Shown piece after piece: positions 53,958-63,104 of a DNA stretch of 64,000 nt (position 1 is its first letter; every line of letters begins with the position of its first letter). Both the position numbers and the translations under genes were made by a program. The notes beneath the pieces are model-generated. The model saw nothing but the letters and a program-made list of their open reading frames with translations. It made no database searches and was not told the origin of the DNA. Source of the stretch: Lachnospiraceae bacterium (lineage in GTDB: Bacteria > Bacillota > Clostridia > Lachnospirales > Lachnospiraceae); assembly GCA_017503735.1 (NCBI GenBank), contig JAFVSN010000006.1, positions 124,001-188,000 of the forward strand. The letters are read 5' to 3'.

Positions 53958-53980
53958 GGGATATCGGCAGCCGATATCCC
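53958..53980 (-). promoter_or_regulatory. Leader hairpin: csp terminator or attenuator of the exporter operon
   Basis: GGGATATCGG, loop CAG and CCGATATCCC form a perfect 10-bp stem (53958-53980). On the minus strand TTTCTT follows, a weak U-tract. It lies downstream of the candidate promoter at 54002-54030 and about 32 bases before the start of the 180-aa gene; it may instead end the cold-shock transcript. Confidence 0.6.
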
Positions 53981-54001
53981 CTTACTTCAATTCGTTCTTA
54001 C

Positions 54002-54030
54002 AATATAACTTATTCCGTATAAAAATCCAA
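54002..54030 (-). promoter_or_regulatory. Candidate promoter of the exporter operon
   Basis: On the minus strand TTGGAT (54030-54025), a 17-bp spacer and TATATT (54007-54002), between the cold-shock gene and the 180-aa membrane protein gene. Confidence 0.5.
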
Positions 54031-54073
54031 AAATTTATATATGAGAAAAAGGTACACGTAAAACTTTCTTGAA

Positions 54074-54274
54074 TTATAACTTGGTTACGTTCGTAGCCTG
54101 CGGTCCCTTAGCACCCTCAACGATTTCGAACTCAACAGCCTGGCCCTCTTCCAAAGACTTGAAGCCTTCCATGTTTAAGCCGGTGTAATGTACGAATACA
54201 TCGTTACCCTGCTCATCGCTGATGAAACCGAAACCCTTCTGGTTGTTGAACCACTTAACAGTACCTTTGTTCAT
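54074..54274 (-). CDS. Cold-shock protein, CspA family
   Basis: A 66-residue single-domain RNA/DNA chaperone. [16 protein letters not shown] (RNP1) and DVFVHYTGL (RNP2) are intact. The ATG at 54274 follows GGAGGGAACATCT; a longer frame would start inside the ribosome site. The leader is extraordinary: a perfect TTGACA-17-TATAAT promoter leads within a few bases to a terminator-like hairpin whose U-tract joins the ribosome site (54288-54323). Confidence 0.96.
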   Translation of the reverse strand: MNKGTVKWFNNQKGFGFISDEQGNDVFVHYTGLNMEGFKSLEEGQAVEFEIVEGAKGPQATNVTKL

Positions 54275-54287
54275 AGATGTTCCCTCC

Positions 54288-54323
54288 AAAAAAAATAATA
54301 GCGGTATGTTTCATACCGCTATT
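54288..54323 (-). promoter_or_regulatory. Terminator-like hairpin at the 5' end of the cold-shock transcript
   Basis: AATAGCGGTATG (54323-54312 read on minus as AATAGCGGTATG), loop AAA and CATACCGCTATT form a perfect 12-bp stem. U8 follows after one A and runs into GGAGGG, the csp ribosome site. The -10 of the promoter touches the stem's outer edge, so the RNA would start in or at the 5' arm. Confidence 0.8.
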
Positions 54324-54324
54324 T

Positions 54325-54353
54325 ATTATACGCTCCTTTTACCTATGTGTCAA
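54325..54353 (-). promoter_or_regulatory. Consensus promoter of the cold-shock gene
   Basis: On the minus strand TTGACA (54353-54348), a 17-bp spacer and TATAAT (54330-54325): a full consensus vegetative promoter. Predicted start near 54318, inside the leader hairpin. Confidence 0.9.
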
Positions 54354-54455
54354 ATGGTTTTTGTATTATTTACACCTTCAATCCTTTCCTCAGTTCCATA
54401 TGAAACTTTTTCCTTCTTACTCCGTACTCCTTTCTTTTTTCGTACTTTTATACGA

Positions 54456-56417
54456 TTACTCCTTTAAATACATCTTCAACTTCCGGTCGGTTTCTGTAAT
54501 GTATGCCTCAAGCTTTGTACAGTCTTCCACTACTTCTTCATATCCCTCCGTAATCTCTGACTCTATGGCAAAGGAAATCTCACCGTTTTGATACAACTCA
54601 TACAAGGATGTCTCGTAAGTATCTTCTCCTACCATCCGATCAGCAAAGAATAGCGGTTGTTCTTCCTGCTTCATGGAATAGGCAATCCAGTCCCCCAGAT
54701 ACTGTAAGGTCTCCTCCAACCGGTCAGACTCCGGATTCACCGCAAGGAAAAGACAGGTCCCGGGATTCTTATCCTCCCCCGGCACCTTCGGCAGAGGATA
54801 TACTACCTTATTCTTGGCAAACTCTGTAATATAATATGCCCTATAGTTATGAGAATCTACGGCACAGTGATAAATTGTCGGTCTGCCGTCATCTCCCGCA
54901 CTATAGCCGTCGATACAGTCATAGTACTCCGAAAACAGCTTCAGAGTATCCCGAAATACCGCCGTGTCTACCGTATCGTTTTTTCCGAAATACTGATAAA
55001 AAAAATGACTCAAAAACAAGATCCACGGAGTATCGGTCTGGTTTCGCTCCTCCTCCGACAAGGCGGCCTGTGCACGAAAATACTCTTCAAAAGTCATGGT
55101 TCCGGTAAAGCCATGCTCCAACACCTTATCCCCATCCATGACAAAGCCCGGAATCCCCACTTCAATCGGCAACATCCAAATCAATCCGTCTTCACCGGTA
55201 GCCGCCTCCCGCACATACGGAAAACAGGCATCCAGATATGCATCAATTCCCGGCACCTCGTTTAACGGATAAAATACACCGTTTTCTTTTAAATTGTAAC
55301 TGATAGAATCTGCCGTATCCACCATACATAAATCAAAATCCTTATCCTGCGCCAGTACCTTTAAGGCAAACTTGTCCATTTCCTCTTCCGCAAAATCCCT
55401 ACGGTCAATTTGATAACCACAGCCGTACGGCGTCTGACTTTCAAACCCTACAGAAAGAAAACGTATGGTTTCCGTCTCCTTTTTCACTTGTTCCAAAGGA
55501 AACTGCACCAAATCACCGTTTAGAGTCTTACATGCCACTCTTCCGTTGACAAAGCACAACCCCTTATCCCAAAAGGACGTCTCTGGGTACAATTCGCTTT
55601 CCACCTCTAACTCCGACACCTTCGACAGCACCAGTCCCCGCTCGGTATGATACAGGACATTCTCTCCCTCGTCACACAACGCAAAGCTGTTCATCCGGTA
55701 TTCCTTTGTTTGTACAAGGGTCTTTACCGTGTCCGACTTCTCATTATAGCTCACCAACGAAAACCCGTCCTCTTCGTGGATGTAAAACACCGGTGTCCCA
55801 TCCTCCGTCAATGTCATGTCAATAGGCTCCACAAAGCCCAGTTCAAACACTTCCTTCGTATCCAAAGAACACCACAGGACCTTTTCCCCGTTATAGGAAT
55901 AGCTATCCGAAGTACCTCCTGCCGTTCCAAACCGGTTTCTTCCCAAAAGATACACTCTGTCGCCGTTTACAAGAATCCTCTCTACCCGTTTCAAATACCG
56001 GAAAGACTGCAGGAATGTAATCTCCTCTGTCTCCAGATGGTAGGTATACAAGGAACTGCACACATTTGTCCCGTCAAAACCGTCCGCCACAAAATAAAGC
56101 AGGTCGTCCTGTACCGCCATTGCAGAAAGATTACTACTCTTTTCCGAATCAAACAGACGGGAAAAGACGCAGTTTCCTTCCTTATCCCATTTACTTAACT
56201 GCACTTCCGCAGTTCCGCTCTCCTCCTCAAACTTCAACTCAAACCCATACATATTTCCTTCCTCATCTAAGGTATAGGCCAGCACATTTTCCATATCGTA
56301 GATGGTACAAACCTCCTGTACCGGTACTCCTACATAAGCCTCTTCCTTTTTACACGCAGCACCGGTAAGGCTCAAAGCCACCGCTCCTGCGAGCACCCAT
56401 TTCATACTCTTTTTCAT
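54456..56417 (-). CDS. Exported protein: beta-propeller-like N half fused to a solute-binding-like C half
   Basis: A 653-residue exported protein. Signal peptide MKKSMKWVLAGAVALSLTG then AAC at residue 22; the Cys suggests a lipoprotein but the position -3 residue is Gly, a poor lipobox. Residues ~35-310 show repeated strand motifs (VLAYTLDEEGNMYGFELK, DLLYFVADGFDG) typical of propeller repeats. Residues ~320-600 (DKDFDLCMVDTADSI, GVFYPLNEVPGIDAYLDACF, GYSAGDDGRPTIY) resemble family 1 extracellular solute-binding proteins. It follows the smaller lipoprotein gene by 19 bp behind GGAGGAAACGGA. Ligand unknown; no permease is next to it. Confidence 0.78.
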   Translation of the reverse strand: MKKSMKWVLAGAVALSLTGAACKKEEAYVGVPVQEVCTIYDMENVLAYTLDEEGNMYGFELKFEEESGTAEVQLSKWDKEGNCVFSRLFDSEKSSNLSAMAVQDDLLYFVADGFDGTNVCSSLYTYHLETEEITFLQSFRYLKRVERILVNGDRVYLLGRNRFGTAGGTSDSYSYNGEKVLWCSLDTKEVFELGFVEPIDMTLTEDGTPVFYIHEEDGFSLVSYNEKSDTVKTLVQTKEYRMNSFALCDEGENVLYHTERGLVLSKVSELEVESELYPETSFWDKGLCFVNGRVACKTLNGDLVQFPLEQVKKETETIRFLSVGFESQTPYGCGYQIDRRDFAEEEMDKFALKVLAQDKDFDLCMVDTADSISYNLKENGVFYPLNEVPGIDAYLDACFPYVREAATGEDGLIWMLPIEVGIPGFVMDGDKVLEHGFTGTMTFEEYFRAQAALSEEERNQTDTPWILFLSHFFYQYFGKNDTVDTAVFRDTLKLFSEYYDCIDGYSAGDDGRPTIYHCAVDSHNYRAYYITEFAKNKVVYPLPKVPGEDKNPGTCLFLAVNPESDRLEETLQYLGDWIAYSMKQEEQPLFFADRMVGEDTYETSLYELYQNGEISFAIESEITEGYEEVVEDCTKLEAYITETDRKLKMYLKE

Positions 56418-56436
56418 TCCGTTTCCTCCATAGAAC

Positions 56437-57618
56437 TCATTCTCCTAAGGGATGCAATACCGCCTCATAACAACCGACTGTGAAAGAACGTCCCGGAAGT
56501 TCTGACGTTGTATAACCGGTTTCCATCACCTTTTCCTCTTCATACAACCACAACATACCGTCCGCCAGAACAAAAACCGACTCTCCGTCTGTATAAAAAT
56601 TAGCAATATGTGCGGATTCCTTTTCCCGGATTTTTACCAGATACTGTTTATCCTCGGCAAAGGAATAACGGAGTCCGTTCGAAAAATAGATAGCATCCCC
56701 TGCGAGAAGAAACCCACTCGGAAAAGTCGACGAAAATGCAAGCTCTGTCACCGTTTCCGTCGTATCCGTTTCCACATCATAATGCATTAGAATATCCTTC
56801 TTTGTGTCATAATAATAAATCCCGTCCTCCGTAGTACAAAACAATGCCGGAAGCTTCGTCCACCCCACCGAACGTCCGTCAGACTCTCCCTGAGGCGTTT
56901 CAAAACAATATCCTACTACCGTTTTTTCCTCACCTTCCGAAATATCTGCAACCAACTGATATTCCTTCCATCTTGACACGGTGCGCAACGGCGGCGGTAA
57001 TTCCTCACTTTCCTTGTCTTCGAAGGAATAGAAAAACAAATGCCTTGTTCCGCTACTCGTTCCGTCTTCATTGATATGTTCTTCATTTACCGCATAAAGA
57101 ATCCCGTCCGGATACACCATCATCTCAAAGGTCGGTTCGTTAATCAACGCTTCTACGCTTCCATCCGTCGGATCATAGGTCAGTATTGCTCCGTCCGCAA
57201 AGGAATCGAATGCATATGTGTCATAATCCTCCGCCCGAAAATATAAAACACCCTCTCGGCAATACAAATCCCGGGCAGAAATTTCTACCGCACATTCCGA
57301 TTCTTCTCCTCGCTTGGCGTAGATATAATAGTCCCGCCCGTAATTCACATAATAGGTAATATCATACACAGGGTCCTTGCAAACCAGTACCGGATGATCC
57401 TCCGGCATATAGCTATAGGTTCCGATCACATTTTCCGCCACATTGCAGTAATACGAGCCGTCTTTACCGACCACGGTAAGCTCATCCAGCACTTTCCCGG
57501 ACTGTAAAGAAATCTTGTTTTCCGCAACCGACTTACTGAGACCTCCCTCCGTGTTCTTACACCCGCCAAGCGCAAGAACGGAAGCACACAACAAGCAACA
57601 AAGTGCAATTTTTCTCAT
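56437..57618 (-). CDS. Lipoprotein, beta-propeller-like
   Basis: A 393-residue lipoprotein: signal MRKIALCCLLCASVLALGGC with lipobox LGGC (Cys at 20). The body is made of strand-turn repeats (GVLYFRAEDYDTYAFDS, EDGIYYYDTKKDILMHYD, DAIYFSNGLRYSFAED) as in DUF5050-like or YncE-like propellers. Its repeats resemble the N half of the next gene, suggesting duplication. It is first in a two-gene unit; a possible promoter is present within the 166-bp gap upstream, where the terminator at 57714-57763 also lies. Confidence 0.8.
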   Translation of the reverse strand: MRKIALCCLLCASVLALGGCKNTEGGLSKSVAENKISLQSGKVLDELTVVGKDGSYYCNVAENVIGTYSYMPEDHPVLVCKDPVYDITYYVNYGRDYYIYAKRGEESECAVEISARDLYCREGVLYFRAEDYDTYAFDSFADGAILTYDPTDGSVEALINEPTFEMMVYPDGILYAVNEEHINEDGTSSGTRHLFFYSFEDKESEELPPPLRTVSRWKEYQLVADISEGEEKTVVGYCFETPQGESDGRSVGWTKLPALFCTTEDGIYYYDTKKDILMHYDVETDTTETVTELAFSSTFPSGFLLAGDAIYFSNGLRYSFAEDKQYLVKIREKESAHIANFYTDGESVFVLADGMLWLYEEEKVMETGYTTSELPGRSFTVGCYEAVLHPLGE

Positions 57619-57713
57619 TCTATTCTCTCCCCTCCGATACAGTTATTTCCTTTAGTTTATCACCGAATTCTAAACATTTCTTACAAGAAAAACGAAAGAA
57701 ATCCGAAAGAGAA

Positions 57714-57763
57714 AAGCTCCCGACAACGAATCCTTTTCCATAAGAACTCGTTATCGGGAGCTT
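57714..57763. terminator. Intrinsic terminator of the DUF1854 exporter operon
   Basis: AAGCTCCCGA-C-AACGA pairs with TCGTT-A-TCGGGAGCTT (15 bp, one mismatch) around an 18-base loop. On the minus strand TTTTCTCTTT follows, about 22 bases after the exporter stop at 57785; the plus strand has a later T7 run. Confidence 0.85.
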
Positions 57764-57784
57764 AATTAGTTCTATTCTTTTTTT

Positions 57785-59986
57785 CTACGCCCCTGCCGTC
57801 TCCTTCTTCGCCTGCATCTCAAGCTGGGCGGTTACAAGGCCGTAGTAGATACCCTTTCTTTCCATCAACTCGTCGTGGCTACCCATTTCCGCGATGCGGT
57901 GTTTATCAATTACCACCAGACGGTCTGCATTTTTCAGCGTCGATAAGCGGTGCGCAATGGCAAAGGTGGTCTTACCGGAGGTAAGACGTTCTAACGCAGT
58001 CTGTATCAGGTATTCGCTCTCCGTATCAAGGCTTGCGGTTGCCTCATCCAAAATTAAGATCTTCGGGTTATTTAAAATTGCTCTTGCGATAGCGATACGC
58101 TGACGTTCACCGCCGGATAAGCGGCTTCCCTTTTCACCCACATAGGTGTTGTAGCCGTCCGGCATACGGGTAATAAAGTCGTGGGCATTTGCCATCTTGG
58201 CAGCCATAATCACTTCTTCTTCCGTTGCATCCGGCTTTGCGTAACGAATGTTATTAAAAATAGTACCGGAGAACAGGAAGGTTTCCTGCAATACCACACC
58301 GATTTTGGAATGATAATAATCAAGATCAATGTCTTTAATATTTTCTCCGTCTACTATAAGTTCTCCGTCATCCACATCATACAGATGCATGATAAGGTTG
58401 ATGAGAGTGGACTTTCCGGCACCGGAAGCCCCCACAAGACCGATCATTTCTCCCGGCTTTACCGTAAGGTTAATGCCTTCTACCACCGGCTCGTAAGAAT
58501 GATAACCGAAGGTGGCATTCTTAAACTCAATGGCACCGGTAATCTCCGGCTTGCATGCCTTCTCTGTATTCTTAATCTTCGGCTCCTGGGTCATAATATC
58601 GTTGATACGTTCCATACTGGTTACCAGGTCCATAAGCTGACGCGGCAGGTTGTTAATCCATCCAAGATACATGTAAAGCATGGACGTATAACTGACAAAC
58701 TGCATTACTTCACCGGCGGTCATGGTCTCGCCCAACACACTTCTTCCGCCATAGAAAATAACCAGATAAACACCGGCACCCATCAGGAAGTTAAGAAGCG
58801 GGAAAAACATCGCCCAAAATACTTCGTTTCTCTTCTGTACGTTCGCAAATACATCGGAAAACATATTAAACTTATCGGATTCTTCCTGTTCCTTACCGTA
58901 GCCCTTTACTACATTCATACCGGAAATTACATCCTGTAATGCACTATGTACGTCATCGGACTTTTTCCCCTGAAAACGGAACCGGCGATGAATGTTCTTC
59001 CTCCACAGCATGGAAACCACCGCGGCAATCGGCACAAAAATAAAAGAAATCAGTGCCAGCTTCCAGTTCAATACCAGCATGTAAATTACAACTGCCACAA
59101 ACATGATAACTACCGTAAACATGTTACAGAATACATGCTCCATAAACATGCGGATCCGGTTCGTATCGTGCATAATACGGTTCATCAGCGCACCCGGACG
59201 CTTCTCATGAATGTAAGACAACGACAGTATCTGAATCTTATTGTACAGTTTGGAACGCAAATCCTTACCGATGGTAGAACCAAGCTTCGCACAACCGTAG
59301 CTCTTTCCGATATCTACCAAAGCAATTCCGATGCCCACTAAAAACATGGCAACCAACACCAACATCGCCGCAAAATACTTTTTTTCTCCACTGTACAATA
59401 TCTCATCCACCAGGTACTTCTGAAGTTCCGGACTGAACAGACCGATAATTGCACGGGTTACCATCAAAGTAATAATCGGAATCAACTGTTTTTTATAGGA
59501 ACCCAGAAGCTGTACAATCTGGAAAAAGACACCTCTGCTTTTCCGGTTACAATGCGGACACTCTTTGGTACCCGGCAACGCTCTTCCGCAAACAAAACAG
59601 GTCTTTTCATTCTCTTCACTCTCTGCGCGTTCGTTGCTTCCGCTCTTTAAAAGCGCAACACCTCTTGCCACATAAGCATATCGTGCCAAATGCTTGGAAG
59701 AATACCGCACAATCAAAAAATCCTGTCCGTCCTTTACCGCATACAATACACCACAGTTAATCCGCGGTTCCGCTTTCACCGCATCATACTCGGAAAGGTC
59801 GTATTCCTTTTCTTTCACAGCATCCCGCAACAGCATCAGCCGTTTATTTGTCACCACGGTAAATGCATTTTTCACATACTTGCCGGAAAGATCACAATCA
59901 TAAGGAACGGCATACAGCACCTCTTCTCCCTCTGTCAGGGCAAGGGCCGCAAGCTCCTTTGGACTTAATTCAAAATTTAATATCAT
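57785..59986 (-). CDS. ABC exporter with cytosolic N-terminal domain and zinc ribbon (A)
   Basis: A 733-residue protein. Residues ~1-120 form a PH-like beta domain (KNAFTVVTNKRLMLLRD), then CFVC (130-133) and CPHC (143-146) make a zinc ribbon ahead of the first helix. A six-helix exporter domain and a complete ATPase follow: Walker A GASGAGKST, LSGGERQRIAIARAI, ILILDEATASLD with catalytic Glu, IAHRLSTL. The ATG at 59986 is eight bases after GAGG; the longer frame lacks a site. It follows the DUF1854 gene by 60 bp. It probably pairs with the exporter at 60611; both ATP sites look active. Confidence 0.88.
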   Translation of the reverse strand: MILNFELSPKELAALALTEGEEVLYAVPYDCDLSGKYVKNAFTVVTNKRLMLLRDAVKEKEYDLSEYDAVKAEPRINCGVLYAVKDGQDFLIVRYSSKHLARYAYVARGVALLKSGSNERAESEENEKTCFVCGRALPGTKECPHCNRKSRGVFFQIVQLLGSYKKQLIPIITLMVTRAIIGLFSPELQKYLVDEILYSGEKKYFAAMLVLVAMFLVGIGIALVDIGKSYGCAKLGSTIGKDLRSKLYNKIQILSLSYIHEKRPGALMNRIMHDTNRIRMFMEHVFCNMFTVVIMFVAVVIYMLVLNWKLALISFIFVPIAAVVSMLWRKNIHRRFRFQGKKSDDVHSALQDVISGMNVVKGYGKEQEESDKFNMFSDVFANVQKRNEVFWAMFFPLLNFLMGAGVYLVIFYGGRSVLGETMTAGEVMQFVSYTSMLYMYLGWINNLPRQLMDLVTSMERINDIMTQEPKIKNTEKACKPEITGAIEFKNATFGYHSYEPVVEGINLTVKPGEMIGLVGASGAGKSTLINLIMHLYDVDDGELIVDGENIKDIDLDYYHSKIGVVLQETFLFSGTIFNNIRYAKPDATEEEVIMAAKMANAHDFITRMPDGYNTYVGEKGSRLSGGERQRIAIARAILNNPKILILDEATASLDTESEYLIQTALERLTSGKTTFAIAHRLSTLKNADRLVVIDKHRIAEMGSHDELMERKGIYYGLVTAQLEMQAKKETAGA

Positions 59987-60046
59987 ATGGATTTCCTCTC
60001 TTGCCGTCATGCAAGCCGGTTGGGGCGTTGCATGGGAACCACAACC

Positions 60047-60601
60047 TTACAGGAACAAATCTAACTTCTTCTGTTCCTTTATGGTAAGCTTCGATACATC
60101 CGGAATCTCAAACCGGTTTTCATCAATATCCGAAATTATGATTCTCGTATCGGAAAGATGCACCACCGCATTTCCTCCCATACGAATCACAAAGCGACAA
60201 TGCCCCCTGTCGGTTTCCACGTCAAAGTACGCGAAACCGTACTGGTCCTTAATCTGATAAATTTTCGTAATAATCGGTGTAAAATAACGAAGCGCAATCT
60301 GCTCCGAAAGCATCGCCCTTACTTCCTCCGGGAAGGTTTCCATACTCTCGATAACACCGATTTCCTTTGAGGTTTCCTCTGCGGTACGAATGGAGATATA
60401 CTTGCCCGGCTCGGAGAACGGGAACATCCGCACCACCTGTACACGGGAATACACTTCTCCCTCTACCGTAAGACTGACAAAACCGCCTTCGGTACGGGCA
60501 AAGGTCGCCGTTTCCGGAGTCAGATAACGGAGACGGAGCATTGCTTCCGTTTCCTGTTCCATCTGCTCCAAACTAAATTCTTCTTCAAAATGATCTCTCA
60601 C
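60047..60601 (-). CDS. DUF1854 protein between two ABC exporters
   Basis: A 184-residue soluble protein of the DUF1854 family. The centre VVRMFPFSEPGKYISIRT and EIGVIESMETFPEEVRAMLSEQIALRYFTPIITKI are diagnostic, followed by YGFAYFDVETDRGHCRFVIR. The start is a GTG five bases after AGGAGG, nine bases beyond the exporter stop, so it is translationally linked to 60611. Relatives elsewhere sit beside ABC transporters, some named after cyanophycin metabolism as I recall. Function unknown; likely a cytosolic accessory of the exporter pair. Confidence 0.88.
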   Translation of the reverse strand: MRDHFEEEFSLEQMEQETEAMLRLRYLTPETATFARTEGGFVSLTVEGEVYSRVQVVRMFPFSEPGKYISIRTAEETSKEIGVIESMETFPEEVRAMLSEQIALRYFTPIITKIYQIKDQYGFAYFDVETDRGHCRFVIRMGGNAVVHLSDTRIIISDIDENRFEIPDVSKLTIKEQKKLDLFL

Positions 60602-60610
60602 AATAGCCTC

Positions 60611-62995
60611 CTATTCCAGTCCCTTAAGTGCAAGAGCCTTTGTCTGCAATTCCATCAGCTTGTAGTAGGTACCGCGAAGTTCGGTAAGTTCCTCCTGGGT
60701 TCCTTCCTCCGTAATCCGGCCGTGATCCAATACAATCAGACGGTCCGCATCACGCAGGGTAGACAAACGATGGGCAATGGAAAGCGTGGTACGATTCTTT
60801 ACCAGATACTGCATGGACGTTTGAATCGCCTTCTCCGTTTCCGTATCCACAGATGCCGTAGCTTCGTCTAAAATCAAAATCTTCGGGTTTGCTAAAATTG
60901 CCCGGGCTATGGAAATACGTTGTCTCTCACCGCCGGAAAGCTGACGTCCCGAGGAACCGATGACCGTATCGTAACCGTCCGGCATACGAAGAATAAACTC
61001 GTGGGCACTTGCAAGTACCGCTGCCTGAATAATTTCTTCCTTTGTGGCCGTCGGATTTGCATAAGCAATATTCTGCTCTACCGTTCCCATAAAAATATAG
61101 GTTTCCTGAGATACCATCGCCACGTTACGACGTAAATCGTAAAAGGCCATATCCCTCACGTTAATACCGTCAATTAAAATCTGTCCTTCCTGCGGATCGT
61201 ACATACGGGAAATCAGATTTACAAGAGTGGTCTTTCCCGCACCGGAACGACCTACGATACCAAGCATCTCTCCCGGCTTAATATGTAAGGAAATATCCTT
61301 TAAAATCGGTTTGCTGATTTCATAGCCGAAAGTTACATGGTCGAGAACAATCTCGCCCTCCGGTTCGGACAGACGTACTGCCTGCTCCTTTTCCGTTACT
61401 TCCGGAATGGAATCCAGAATCTCAAACATACGCTGGGCACTGTTCATACTGTCGGACCAGTTGTTGAAAAATCCAGAAAAGAAGTCAAGAGGTCCCGCAA
61501 GCTGACCTACATATCCGGTAAAGGTAAGCAACATACCTACCTCAAAATAATCCGTTGCCATTACAAACCAAACACCCAGTGCCCAAACAATTAAGTTAAT
61601 CAGCTCTCTCACACTGGAAAAGATAATCCGGAACTTATTGTTGTAGCGGACAATATCCACCTCTGCCTCGGAAAGCTTTTTATTTCCCTTTTCAAAACGG
61701 GTGATTTCATTTTCCTGCTGACCGAAGGCCTTTACCACACGGGCACCGGTCAGGTTATCGTTTACATTACTGTTTACGGTACGCTCTTTTCTGTGACGAC
61801 GTCCGTACAAGCCCCAAAGCTTCGGACGAAGCTTCATACTGATGAAAATCGTAATCGGCATCAGCACCACCGCCACGATTGCCAGCTGCCAGCGCATGGA
61901 AAACATCACCGTCAGAGTAGCAATAATCGTAAATCCGTGTACAAAAGCGTAGGGCAATACATCCACGAAAAATCCGGTAACCCGGTCCGCATCGCTTAAC
62001 ACACGGGTCATTAAGCTACCGGTCTGTCTGCTCTTAAAGAACTGGATAGACAGCTTTCCCATCTGGTTAAACACGTCCTTTTTCATATCCCGGACAACGC
62101 TTACCACCACCTTCGCGGTAATCACACCGTGGATAATCTGGAACAGCTGCAACACCAGTCTCGTTAAGAACATAACCACCACAAGAATGGTCAGTGCCGT
62201 AAATACCTCTACTTTTTCAAGCCCAAACGGCTCTAAAAAGGTAAGGTTCTTCCGTAATACATAATCGTACAGCACCGTACCGCTCAAATACGGCCAGATC
62301 AGATTTAACAGTGCCGTAATAATGATGCTGGCAAACAACAAAACCAGTGCGCCGGTATAGGGCTTAAAATACGAAAAGGTACGTACAAAAACCGACTTAC
62401 GGTCCATACACTTCGGACAAATTTTCCGGTTCATGTCCGGATACATGGTACCGCACTTCGGGCAATACTCCTCTTCCTCCGGCCCACCGTGGCCACCCCG
62501 TCCGAAACGACCGCCCGGCCTGCCGTGTCCTCCATGCCCACCGTGTCCGGTCTTCCCTTCATGCGTTTCTCCTTGTTCAGCATTGTCCAGATGCTCAAAT
62601 TCACGCACAAGCTCATATGCATTTTTAATACAAAAATTAGAAAATGCGGCAAGAATACGATCCGTTCCTTTTACCTTTGCGGTAAGAACGGCGCATGCCA
62701 CCTGACGTTCAATCCTTGTCTCGGAAAGCTCCTCCACGGAATACACGACAAGATTCCACTCTCGCAATTCCTTCGGCTCATCCGACACCGGATATCCCTT
62801 AAAGATATGCACCTCCGATTTGACTTCCGGAGAAGAGGCTATCGCCAACTTCTCCTTTGTCAGTACCAAATACCCGTCCGCATATTCACAGGCGGTATTC
62901 ATATCGGTGCGTGCCCCCGATAAAATCTGATCTTTTTCAATTCCCTGCTGTTTTAACAGGCTCCATACCGTTTCCGGCATTTTCGGTATACGCAT
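60611..62995 (-). CDS. ABC exporter with cytosolic N-terminal domain, His/Gly linker and zinc ribbon (B)
   Basis: A 794-residue exporter. Residues ~1-135 form a soluble domain (GYLVLTKEKLAIAS) like that of exporter A. A His/Gly-rich linker follows at ~147-172 (GHGGHGGHGRPGG), then CPKC (178-181) and CPKC (193-196), six helices and an ATPase with Walker A GRSGAGKTT, LSGGERQRISIARAI, ILILDEATASVD and IAHRLSTL. Start behind GAAGGAGAACATT. The His-rich linker and zinc ribbon suggest metal sensing or a regulatory contact. First gene of the three-gene operon B-DUF1854-A, just downstream of aspS. Confidence 0.88.
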   Translation of the reverse strand: MRIPKMPETVWSLLKQQGIEKDQILSGARTDMNTACEYADGYLVLTKEKLAIASSPEVKSEVHIFKGYPVSDEPKELREWNLVVYSVEELSETRIERQVACAVLTAKVKGTDRILAAFSNFCIKNAYELVREFEHLDNAEQGETHEGKTGHGGHGGHGRPGGRFGRGGHGGPEEEEYCPKCGTMYPDMNRKICPKCMDRKSVFVRTFSYFKPYTGALVLLFASIIITALLNLIWPYLSGTVLYDYVLRKNLTFLEPFGLEKVEVFTALTILVVVMFLTRLVLQLFQIIHGVITAKVVVSVVRDMKKDVFNQMGKLSIQFFKSRQTGSLMTRVLSDADRVTGFFVDVLPYAFVHGFTIIATLTVMFSMRWQLAIVAVVLMPITIFISMKLRPKLWGLYGRRHRKERTVNSNVNDNLTGARVVKAFGQQENEITRFEKGNKKLSEAEVDIVRYNNKFRIIFSSVRELINLIVWALGVWFVMATDYFEVGMLLTFTGYVGQLAGPLDFFSGFFNNWSDSMNSAQRMFEILDSIPEVTEKEQAVRLSEPEGEIVLDHVTFGYEISKPILKDISLHIKPGEMLGIVGRSGAGKTTLVNLISRMYDPQEGQILIDGINVRDMAFYDLRRNVAMVSQETYIFMGTVEQNIAYANPTATKEEIIQAAVLASAHEFILRMPDGYDTVIGSSGRQLSGGERQRISIARAILANPKILILDEATASVDTETEKAIQTSMQYLVKNRTTLSIAHRLSTLRDADRLIVLDHGRITEEGTQEELTELRGTYYKLMELQTKALALKGLE

Positions 62996-63104
62996 AATGT
63001 TCTCCTTCTATCAGCGAAACAACCTCATCGTTTCAAACACAATTAGTTTCTTTCCCCGGATTCCCTTCGGAGGACAGCTTCTACACCATATATTCTTTCT
63101 TTTC

